A stretch of 64,000 bases of DNA, taken from positions 992,001 through 1,056,000 of the forward strand of contig NC_013947.1 in NCBI RefSeq assembly GCF_000024545.1, given 5' to 3'. The notes under the pieces were generated by a model that saw only the letters and a program-made list of their open reading frames with translations, was not told where the DNA came from and did no database searches. Positions 51,049-58,839 of the stretch are shown one piece after another. A program made the position numbers and the translations under genes. Each line of letters opens with the position of its first letter. Within the stretch, counting starts at the first letter, position 1. Source of the DNA: Stackebrandtia nassauensis DSM 44728 (GTDB lineage: Bacteria; Actinomycetota; Actinomycetes; Mycobacteriales; Micromonosporaceae).

Positions 51049-52278
51049 ATGGATTACGGACAGTTGCTCGGGTTGGACGTCGGCGCCATCTTCGAGGCCG
51101 CCGGCGGCAGTGCCGCGTTGCGGGATGTCTACGGCGACGGCGTTTCGGCCGTCAACGGCCAGGTTTCGTCGATGCCCGGCGCGTGGGGCGGCGACGACGC
51201 GGAATCCGCGATCAGCAGCATCGCGGGCAACATCCGGCCGCTCGACGAGACCTCGACGGCCTTCGACAAGGCGCAGCGCGTCCTCAACGCGCTCGGCCAG
51301 AACATGACCGAACTCCAGGTCGAACTCAACGCCCTGGACAAGCAGGTCTCGGCGGTACCGGGCACGGTCGACCCGACCTCGGGTGTCGTGACCCCGACCG
51401 CGACCACGCCCCAGGCCGTCGCGGCGGCCACGGCACTCACCACGGCCATCCAGGGCGTGCTGGCCCGCGCCAACGCGGCGGACCAGGCGGCCGCGGCCCA
51501 GCTCCAGGACCAGCCCAGTGGCGTCGACAGCGGTGGCGGCAACGGCGGCGGCGACGGCCGGACCTCCTCGTCCGGCGGTGGCAGCTCCAGCGGCGGCGGC
51601 TCGATGTCCGGCGCCAGCCAGTCCGGTGCCGGTGGCCAGCAGTCCGGTGGCGGTTCGGCCGGTGGCGGCCAGTCCGGTGGCGGTTCGGCCGGTGGCGGCC
51701 AGTCGGGCGGCGGTTCGGCCGGTGGCCAGCAGTCCGGCGGCCAGTACGGCGGCGACAGTCTCGCCAGCGCCGGTCAGAACGCGCTGTCCAGCGCGGGCTC
51801 GTACGGCGGTGGCTCCTTCGGCGGCGGTTCGACCGCGGCCGGTGGTAACCCCGGTGGCAGCTTCGGCGGCGGTTCCTATGGTGGCGGCGGCTACGGCGGC
51901 GGCGGAGGTGGCGCCTACGGCGGCGGTTCCTACGGCGGTGGCGCCTATGGTGGCGGCTCGTCCGGTGGCGGCGCTCGCTCGGCCGGAATGGGCAGCGCGG
52001 GCGGCAGCACCAAGGCGTCCAACGCCTTCAGTCAGGCCGGTGGCGCGGCCGCCAACGGTGCCGCTCTGGCCGCGGGTCGCGGCATGATGGGCGGCGGCAT
52101 GGGCGGTGGCTTCATGGGCGGCGGTATGGGCGGCCGTGGAGCCGGCGACGGTGGCGGTGGCGCGGCCACCGCGAACTCGTGGCTGCACGAGGACCGCGAC
52201 CCGTTCACCACCGACGACGCGGCCCCGCCGATCGTCGGCGGCGCCACGAAACGGGTCACCGAGAGCACCGAGGCCTGA
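51049..52278 (+). CDS. Gly/Ser-rich type VII substrate-like protein
   Basis: A 409-aa protein. The N-terminal 155 residues (MDYGQLLGLDVGAIFEAAGG, ...ITSVLNALGQNMTELQVELNALD) are a WXG/PPE-like helical domain. The remainder is very rich in Gly, Ser, Ala and Gln, with SGGGSAGGGQ-type units, and it ends in a short charged segment (WLHEDRDPFTTDDAAPP). No signal peptide. Combined with its place beside a WXG gene, it is a likely secreted ESX substrate or surface protein. Low complexity limits any function call. Confidence 0.75.
   Translation: MDYGQLLGLDVGAIFEAAGGSAALRDVYGDGVSAVNGQVSSMPGAWGGDDAESAISSIAGNIRPLDETSTAFDKAQRVLNALGQNMTELQVELNALDKQVSAVPGTVDPTSGVVTPTATTPQAVAAATALTTAIQGVLARANAADQAAAAQLQDQPSGVDSGGGNGGGDGRTSSSGGGSSSGGGSMSGASQSGAGGQQSGGGSAGGGQSGGGSAGGGQSGGGSAGGQQSGGQYGGDSLASAGQNALSSAGSYGGGSFGGGSTAAGGNPGGSFGGGSYGGGGYGGGGGGAYGGGSYGGGAYGGGSSGGGARSAGMGSAGGSTKASNAFSQAGGAAANGAALAAGRGMMGGGMGGGFMGGGMGGRGAGDGGGGAATANSWLHEDRDPFTTDDAAPPIVGGATKRVTESTEA
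51641..51730 (+). repeat. Three 30-bp tandem repeats in the Gly-rich gene
   Basis: Units at 51641-51670, 51671-51700 and 51701-51730, the first two identical, each encoding SGGGSAGGGQ-like decapeptides. They are in frame, so gain or loss of a unit changes length without a frameshift. Confidence 0.85.
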
Positions 52279-52408
52279 GCGTCCGCAAGCCCTCGCGACG
52301 ACGTTGTGGGGTGCCATGTCCGACATGGACATGGCGCCCCTGACGCGTGCCCGGACACGGTGACGCCGTGGCCGTCCACTTCGTCCGACCCAATGCGAAC
52401 AAAAGGGA

Positions 52409-52444
52409 CGGATCGCCCGGAAGCTTTGGCTCCCAGGCGATCCG
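52409..52444. terminator. Bidirectional hairpin between the Gly-rich gene and eccD
   Basis: CGGATCGCC pairs with GGCGATCCG over an inner AGC-TTTG-GCT stem. It lies between two converging genes, ending 13 bp before the eccD stop. Confidence 0.7.
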
Positions 52445-52457
52445 CCCCATCATTTAC

Positions 52458-53870
52458 TCAGATCGTGCGAATCCACCAGTAGGCGCCCCACACCCACAGG
52501 GTCATCGGGACCATGGCGACACCGATCAGCATCTGAACGACGTCGCCGACCCGGCCCCACACCGGGGAGATCTTGCGGCCGGTGATCGCCAGCGCGTGGA
52601 CCAGCAGCAGGATCGTCAACACCGTCAGGCTGGCCCCCACGACCAGCAGCCGGGCGTTCGGCCCCAGCGCCGTCGCTCCGGTGTAGGCCAGGGCGGCCGG
52701 GCCGAGGAAACCGCCGATCAGCAGCGGCAGCCGCTGGCCGATGCTGCGGAAGTACCGGGATTTCAGCAGCAGCCAGGCCGAGAACAGCCCGGACATGATC
52801 AGAGAGGGAAGCACTTGCCCGGTCACCGTGAGGCCGAGAACCATGGCGCAGCCGCCCACGACGACCGAGCAGGCCGTCAGCAGGCCCGACATGAACTCGT
52901 CGGCGCGGTCGCTGCGGACCAGCGCCAGGTCGCTGGCGGCGTCGTCGGGCGGCGGCGTCTCACGCCGCAGTTCGTCGGTGCTGGAGGGCACCTCCGGGAT
53001 CGGCAGTTGGGCCAGCCGGTAGGACAGCATCGGCAGCGCCGGGATCACCAGCAGGAAGATCGCGGCCAGCGTCGCGGCCGCCGCCGGTTGCTCCACCGGC
53101 AGCCAGGTGCAGGTGGCGGTGGCCAGTATCAGGCCGATGCCCGCCAGGATGACCGAGTGGAACAGCGGCATCGCGCGTTCGACGGCCAGCGAGGCCAACA
53201 GCGCGAAGATCGCCATGACACTGCCCCCGGCCAGAAACTGTGGCGCGCCGAGATCCTCGAGCGGCCGTTCCTGAGAGAGCAGGATGATGCCACCGAATAG
53301 TCCACAGGCGACGCCCATGGCGCCCAGCAGCGTCGCGGGCCGGGTGCGCTCGAAGGCGCGCTCCAGGGCCCAGGCCGCCGCCAGCGAGACCACCCCGGCG
53401 ATGAGCACCAGCGTCCCGGCCAGCACCGTCCCGACGTACCCGGCGACGCCGATCGCGCCCAGCAGCGCGGCCGCGGCGGCGGCGAGCCCGAACTTGCGGC
53501 TGGCGTCGGAATCCCATACGCCCGAACGCCTCACGCCCGCGACGGAGACCGCGTCGACGACGTCGTCGAAGATGATGCCCGGCACGGCGTCCTCGACCGG
53601 CCGGAAGAACAGCTCCTCGCCGTCGATGATGCCGAGTTCGGCGCAGGACAGTTCGGCGTCGAGCGCGGGCTCGCCGAGGCGCGCCAGCGCCCAGCCGCCC
53701 ACACCGATGCCGTCGTCCACGAAATATTCACCGTCCGGACCCGAAGCCGCGTGCACTAGCAACTCGGTTTGCAGTTCCACCAGCGGAACCTGGGCAGGCA
53801 GCGCCACATCCATGCGGGTGTGTGGGGCGACGATGGTGACCCGGCACAAAGCGGTGTCGGTCGTGGCCAT
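52458..53870 (-). CDS. eccD: Type VII secretion membrane protein EccD
   Basis: A 470-aa EccD. A cytoplasmic ubiquitin-like YukD domain covers about 8-95 (CRVTIVAPHTRMDVALPAQVP, LSCAELGIIDGEELFF), followed by 11 or so membrane helices from about residue 130. In the ESX complex EccD forms the central membrane vestibule. It is divergent from eccC. Confidence 0.92.
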   Translation of the reverse strand: MATTDTALCRVTIVAPHTRMDVALPAQVPLVELQTELLVHAASGPDGEYFVDDGIGVGGWALARLGEPALDAELSCAELGIIDGEELFFRPVEDAVPGIIFDDVVDAVSVAGVRRSGVWDSDASRKFGLAAAAAALLGAIGVAGYVGTVLAGTLVLIAGVVSLAAAWALERAFERTRPATLLGAMGVACGLFGGIILLSQERPLEDLGAPQFLAGGSVMAIFALLASLAVERAMPLFHSVILAGIGLILATATCTWLPVEQPAAAATLAAIFLLVIPALPMLSYRLAQLPIPEVPSSTDELRRETPPPDDAASDLALVRSDRADEFMSGLLTACSVVVGGCAMVLGLTVTGQVLPSLIMSGLFSAWLLLKSRYFRSIGQRLPLLIGGFLGPAALAYTGATALGPNARLLVVGASLTVLTILLLVHALAITGRKISPVWGRVGDVVQMLIGVAMVPMTLWVWGAYWWIRTI

Positions 53871-53987
53871 AGGGGTGCTCCTGGGGCTTGTTCAACTGCA
53901 TCGATTTATGGACTCGCTGCGGCGCCGAGACTACCGCTGGGACGAGTCGCTGTTTACCATGTCACGTTAATCGATGGGAGTACATAA

Positions 53988-56900
53988 ATGGGTACGGTGA
54001 CTTTCCGGCGGCAGCGACGCGTCCCCGGACCAGAGCTGCCCGCCGGCGAGCTGAAGGTGAAGGCGCCGCCCGAACTGCCGCAGCCGCAGCAGCGCAACCT
54101 GACTCAGGTACTCATGATGTTGCCGATGGTGCTCATGATGGGCGCGATGGTCCTGATGATGATGGGACGGTTCGGCCGCGTCGGCAACAACCCCGGCGGC
54201 AACGGCATCATGTCCAGCCCGTTCATCATCATCGGCGGCATGTTCGGTCTGGCAATGCTGGCGATGGTCGGTGTCGCGTTCATGGGTGGCCGGGGCGAGA
54301 ACCGGCAGAAGCTGCTCAGCGAACGCCGCGACTACATGCGCTACCTGGGACAGTGCCGTCGCCAGGTGCGCCGCGCCGCCGACCAGCAGCGCTCGGCGAT
54401 GCTGTGGCGCCACCCGAGGCACCAGTCACTGTGGAACTATGTCCACTCGCGACGGATGTGGGAGCGTCGCCCCGTCGACGACGACTTCGCCGAGGTCCGG
54501 CTCGCGGTCGGCAAACAGCGGCTGGCCGTCCAGCTGGCCACCGAGGAGACCAAGACGCTGGAGGACCTGGAACCGATGAGCGCCATCGCGTTGCGCCGGT
54601 TCGTCAAGGCCCAGTCCACCGTCCGCGACATCCCGATGGCCCTGCAACTGCGGTCGTTCCGACGGCTGAGCGTGCGCGGCGACAACACCGCCGCCCACGA
54701 CCTGGTGCGCGCCATGCTGGGCGAGCTGGCGGTCTTCCACAGCCCCGAGGACGTCATCATCGCCGCCGTGGTCGACCCGTCCCGCCGCCGCGACTGGGAC
54801 TGGCTGAAATGGCTGCCCCACAACATGCACTTCGACGAGGACGACGCCGCCGGTCCCCGCCGCCTGGTCGTCGGCTCCTTCACCGAACTGGAGACCATGC
54901 TCGACTCCATCCTGGAGGATCGCAGCCGGGTCATCTCCGACGCCGCCACCGTGCACGAGGGCGCCCACATCGTCGTCGTCAACGACGGCGTCGAGGTCTC
55001 CGCCGCCCCAAGGCTTTCCGGGCAGGGACTGTCGGGCACCACCGTCATCGAGTTCGAACCCGAACTGCCCAAGCGCATGATGCCCTGGTTCCTGGCGCTG
55101 GACGTCACCCGCGAGTCGGTGTCGATGCGCTACATGGACACCGTGACCCCGATGGGCAAACCCGACGGCCTCAGCGTCCGCGCGGCCTCGGCACTGGCCC
55201 GCCACCTGTCCCGCTACCGGCTGGCCGAACCCAGCGCCGAAGTGGAGCCGCTGGCCGTCTCCATGGAACTGCCCGACCTGCTGGGCATCGGCGACGCGGG
55301 CGCGTTCAGCCCCCGTCGAGTGTGGAACCCGCACAAGCCCAACGCGCAGCGCCTGCACGTCCCGGTCGGCCTCGACCCGGACGGCAACAAGATCCTGCTC
55401 GACTTCAAGGAGGCCGCCCAGGGCGGCATGGGCCCGCACGGGCTCATCATCGGCGCCACCGGTTCCGGAAAGTCGGAGATGCTGCGCACCATCGTGCTGG
55501 CACTGGCGTGCACGCACTCCTCCGAGGAACTCAACTTCGTCCTGGTCGACTTCAAGGGTGGCGCCACCTTCGCGACCCTGGACCGGCTGCCGCACACCAG
55601 TGCCGTCATCACCAACCTCGCCGACGAACTACCCCTGGTCGACCGGATGGCCGACGCCATCAACGGCGAACTCGTCCGACGCCAGGAACTGCTGCGCGCC
55701 GCCGGAAACTATGTCTCGCAACGAGACTACGAACGCGAACGCCGCGCCGGAGCCGCCCTGGCCCCGATGCCCAGCCTCATGATCATCTGCGACGAGTTCT
55801 CCGAACTGCTCAGCGCCCAACCCGACTTCATCAACCTGTTCGTCCAAATAGGGCGAGTCGGACGATCGCTGGGCGTCCACCTGCTCCTGGCCTCGCAGCG
55901 CCTGGAGGAGGGCCGCCTCAAGGGACTCGACTCGCACCTGTCCTACCGGATCGGTCTGCGCACCTTCTCGGCCACCGAGAGCCGCATCGTCCTGGGCGTC
56001 ACCGACGCCTACGAACTCCCGCAGGCCCCGGGCCACGGTTACCTCAAGATCGACCAGGACACCATGCTCCGGTTCCGGAGCTCCTATGTGTCCGGAGCCT
56101 ACAAGAGCCGGGTCCGCACCAAGGGCCGCGACCGGCCCACCCTGGAACTCAACCCGCAGATCATCCCCTACTCGGTCAACTACCACAAACCCGCCCGCGC
56201 CGCGATCAGCTCGCACCCGGAACCGTTGGCGCCCAAACCAAAGGAAGCCAGCGACTCGACCGACACCGAGTCGGTGAAGAACACCCTCATGGACGTCCTC
56301 ACCCGGCGCATCGCCGGACAGGGCCCACCCGCCCACCAGGTCTGGCTGCCCCCACTGGACGATCCGCCCAGCCTCGACAAACTGTTCTCCCGCCTGGAGG
56401 TCAGCGAGGAACGCGGCCTGCACGCCCCCGACTGGCCCCAGGGCACCCTCAACGTCCCCATCGGATACATCGACAAACCCTTCGAACAGCGCCGCGACCT
56501 GCTCGCGGTCGACCTGTCCGGAGCGGGCGGCAACTTCACCGCCGTCGGCGGCACCCAGTCGGGCAAGAGCACCGTCCTGCGCGCCGTCCTGGGCTCGCTG
56601 GCCCTGACCCACACGCCCGACCAGGTGCAGTTCTACGGCATCGACCTGGGCGGCGGCTCACTGCGCGCCCTGTCCGACCTGCCCCACATGGGCGGCATGG
56701 GCCACCGGCAACGCCCCGACGCGGTCCGCCGCATCCTGGCCCAAGCGCTCCAGGTCATCTCCGACCGCGAACGCCGCTTCGGCGACCTGGGCATCGACAA
56801 CGTCGGCGACTACCGCCGCATGCGCGCCACCGGCGAGGTCGACGACCCCCTCGGCGACGTCTTCGTCGTCATCGACGGCTGGGCCGCCTTCAAGGACGAC

Positions 56901-58010
56901 TTCTACGAGCAGATGGACCAGGTCTTCTCCATCGCCCAACGCGGCCTCGCCTACGGCGTCCACACGATGATCAGCGCCAACCGCTGGACCGACATGCGCC
57001 CACCGCTGCGCGACCTCATGGTCTCCCGCGTCGAACTCAAACTGGGCGACGCGATCGACTCCGAGATCGACCGCAAGATCGCCAAGAACGTCCCCGACCG
57101 CGCACCGGGCCGAGGCATCGTCGAGGGCGGCTTCCAAATCCTCTCCGCGGTACCCCGCATCGACGGCAAATCCTCGGCGGAGGACCTGGTCACGGGAGTC
57201 TCCAAGTTCGTCGAGCGCTCCCGCAAGACCTGGAAGCACAAGCCCGCCGAAGTCCTCCGCATGCTGCCCCGCGAAGTCAAACCGGACGAGATCCCCACCT
57301 GGGAAGACGGCCAGCCCCTCGCGATCGGCATCAACGAGTCCCGACTCGAACCCGTCATGCTCGACCTCGACAACTCCCCGCACCTGATGATCTTCGGCGA
57401 CGCCGAATGCGGCAAGACCAACCTGCTGCGGCTCATCGTGAAACAACTGCGCCAATCCCAGGCGGAGAAGCCCCCGAAGTTCGTCGTCGTCGACTACCGC
57501 CGCACGATGCTCGGCGAGATCGACGACGAGGTCCTCATCAGCTACTCCGCGGGACCAACTGAAGCGGCGAAGGAACTAGTCGAATGCGTTGGGGCCCTTC
57601 AACAACGCCTCCCCGGCCCCAACGTCACCCCCGAGCAGCTCCGGGCCCGCGACTGGTGGACCGGCTCCGATGTGTACTTCCTCATCGACGACTACGACCT
57701 CGTCATGTCGCAAAAGCCCAACGCGGTACGAGCGCTGCTTCCGCTACTGCCGCAGGCTCGCGACATCGGAGTCCACGTTGTCATCACCCGCCGCATGGGT
57801 GGCGCGAGCCGGGCCATGATGGACCCGGTCCTGCAGTCGTTGCGGGACCTGCAAGCTCCTGGCCTGCTGATGTCCGGCTCTCCCAGCGAGGGCTCGGTTC
57901 TGGGTGGCAGGGTGAAGCCGATGCCGCAACCCCCTGGACGTGGGATTCTCATGTCGAGGGACGGCAAGGATCTCATCCAGACCGCACTGTCACCGAGCAA
58001 GTTCGCATAG
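53988..58010 (+). CDS. eccC: Type VII secretion ATPase EccC (fused EccCa-EccCb, three FtsK/SpoIIIE domains)
   Basis: A 1340-aa motor of the ESX system. Two membrane helices (about 37-62 and 74-96) are followed by three ATPase domains with Walker A at about 489 (GATGSGKS), 854 (GGTQSGKS) and 1137 (GDAECGKT). Walker B of domain 1 is SLMIICDEFSE with Asp-Glu; domain 2 has VFVVIDGWAA and domain 3 VYFLIDDYD, lacking that glutamate. Thus domain 1 is the probable working ATPase, and the others bind substrate signals, as in known EccC. The long antiparallel frame inside it is only a shadow. Confidence 0.96.
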   Translation: MGTVTFRRQRRVPGPELPAGELKVKAPPELPQPQQRNLTQVLMMLPMVLMMGAMVLMMMGRFGRVGNNPGGNGIMSSPFIIIGGMFGLAMLAMVGVAFMGGRGENRQKLLSERRDYMRYLGQCRRQVRRAADQQRSAMLWRHPRHQSLWNYVHSRRMWERRPVDDDFAEVRLAVGKQRLAVQLATEETKTLEDLEPMSAIALRRFVKAQSTVRDIPMALQLRSFRRLSVRGDNTAAHDLVRAMLGELAVFHSPEDVIIAAVVDPSRRRDWDWLKWLPHNMHFDEDDAAGPRRLVVGSFTELETMLDSILEDRSRVISDAATVHEGAHIVVVNDGVEVSAAPRLSGQGLSGTTVIEFEPELPKRMMPWFLALDVTRESVSMRYMDTVTPMGKPDGLSVRAASALARHLSRYRLAEPSAEVEPLAVSMELPDLLGIGDAGAFSPRRVWNPHKPNAQRLHVPVGLDPDGNKILLDFKEAAQGGMGPHGLIIGATGSGKSEMLRTIVLALACTHSSEELNFVLVDFKGGATFATLDRLPHTSAVITNLADELPLVDRMADAINGELVRRQELLRAAGNYVSQRDYERERRAGAALAPMPSLMIICDEFSELLSAQPDFINLFVQIGRVGRSLGVHLLLASQRLEEGRLKGLDSHLSYRIGLRTFSATESRIVLGVTDAYELPQAPGHGYLKIDQDTMLRFRSSYVSGAYKSRVRTKGRDRPTLELNPQIIPYSVNYHKPARAAISSHPEPLAPKPKEASDSTDTESVKNTLMDVLTRRIAGQGPPAHQVWLPPLDDPPSLDKLFSRLEVSEERGLHAPDWPQGTLNVPIGYIDKPFEQRRDLLAVDLSGAGGNFTAVGGTQSGKSTVLRAVLGSLALTHTPDQVQFYGIDLGGGSLRALSDLPHMGGMGHRQRPDAVRRILAQALQVISDRERRFGDLGIDNVGDYRRMRATGEVDDPLGDVFVVIDGWAAFKDDFYEQMDQVFSIAQRGLAYGVHTMISANRWTDMRPPLRDLMVSRVELKLGDAIDSEIDRKIAKNVPDRAPGRGIVEGGFQILSAVPRIDGKSSAEDLVTGVSKFVERSRKTWKHKPAEVLRMLPREVKPDEIPTWEDGQPLAIGINESRLEPVMLDLDNSPHLMIFGDAECGKTNLLRLIVKQLRQSQAEKPPKFVVVDYRRTMLGEIDDEVLISYSAGPTEAAKELVECVGALQQRLPGPNVTPEQLRARDWWTGSDVYFLIDDYDLVMSQKPNAVRALLPLLPQARDIGVHVVITRRMGGASRAMMDPVLQSLRDLQAPGLLMSGSPSEGSVLGGRVKPMPQPPGRGILMSRDGKDLIQTALSPSKFA

Positions 58011-58147
58011 TGATCGCAGTCTTCAAAACTCCCACAATTAAGAATCTGTCTATGTCTGAGTTCGCTTGGGACACTTCCATCTAATGGCGAACTTCGTTAG
58101 ATTCGTCTCACGTGCACCAATCCGTTTGAAGGAAAGGAAGTGACACG

Positions 58148-58450
58148 GTGAACGACCTTCTCGCTGAAGTCAGCAGTATTCAATCGACAGCTTCGAGTAT
58201 CGACGACGCCGCGTCTCAGGCGATGTCCCTCGCGGGCCAGGTCCTCGGCATCGCCGAGAGCACTGTCTGGCAGGGGACGGCTAACGCGGCCTACGTTGAC
58301 GCCGTGGAGACGTTCCGTGAGCAGAAGGACAAGCTGGGCCAACTGCTGAGTCAGATCAGTGGCGACGTCGACTTGGCCGGTGTTGACCACCAGACCAACG
58401 AAGACGAGCAGCAGGCCGGTATGCAGGCAAAAGCCGGAATGATGGCTTAG
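58148..58450 (+). CDS. WXG100 protein (EsxB/EsxA-like)
   Basis: A 100-aa WXG100 protein: helix, turn with WQG (ESTVWQGTANAAYVDAV), helix. GTG start with AAGGAA nearby. The tail DHQTNEDEQQAGM is like those at 47517 and 50731. It is 137 bp after eccC and is followed 19 bp later by a second WXG100 gene, the classic esx pair arrangement. Confidence 0.9.
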   Translation: MNDLLAEVSSIQSTASSIDDAASQAMSLAGQVLGIAESTVWQGTANAAYVDAVETFREQKDKLGQLLSQISGDVDLAGVDHQTNEDEQQAGMQAKAGMMA

Positions 58451-58469
58451 GGATCAGAGGAGTCAGAAC

Positions 58470-58745
58470 ATGGTGATTCAAGCCAATTTCGGCAGCATGG
58501 ATGGTTCCCAGGCCGAGCTGGGGACCAAGGTTGAAGAGCTCATCCAGGTGATCGAGGACCTGATGGCCCGGGTCAACTCCACCGAATGGGAAGCCGACGA
58601 CCGCAACTCGTACCAGGAACTCCAGGAAATGTGGAACTCCGAGGACAACAGTCTGCAGGACGTCCTCCGGGAGATCGCCGGCCAGGTCGGTACCGCCCGT
58701 GAGGGTTACCAGTCGACCATCGCACACAACGCCGGTCGCTTCTAG
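58470..58745 (+). CDS. WXG100 protein, second of the esx pair
   Basis: A 91-aa WXG100 protein with WEA at the turn (STEWEADDRNSYQELQ) and two helices. It begins 19 bp after the first gene and probably forms the heterodimer secreted by EccC. Its end is followed by a strong terminator. Confidence 0.9.
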   Translation: MVIQANFGSMDGSQAELGTKVEELIQVIEDLMARVNSTEWEADDRNSYQELQEMWNSEDNSLQDVLREIAGQVGTAREGYQSTIAHNAGRF

Positions 58746-58770
58746 CGTCGCAAACGCCCGAACAACGACC

Positions 58771-58811
58771 AAGCGGTCTTGAACTTCCGAACCACGAGTT
58801 CAAGACCGCTT
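58771..58811. terminator. Strong terminator between the esx pair and the SARP gene
   Basis: A perfect 14-bp stem (AAGCGGTCTTGAAC/GTTCAAGACCGCTT) with a 13-nt loop and TTT following. It can end transcription from both sides. Confidence 0.88.
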
Positions 58812-58839
58812 TTCCATACCTTACGACGCTACGAGAATC

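Noticed and set aside
51641-51730. CRISPR array
   Set aside because: The repeats are contiguous in-frame coding units with no spacers, and no cas gene is in the window.
53888-57562. A 1224-codon plus-strand frame inside eccC
   Set aside because: Arg/Pro-rich composition with no motifs; it is out of frame with the clear three-ATPase EccC gene.
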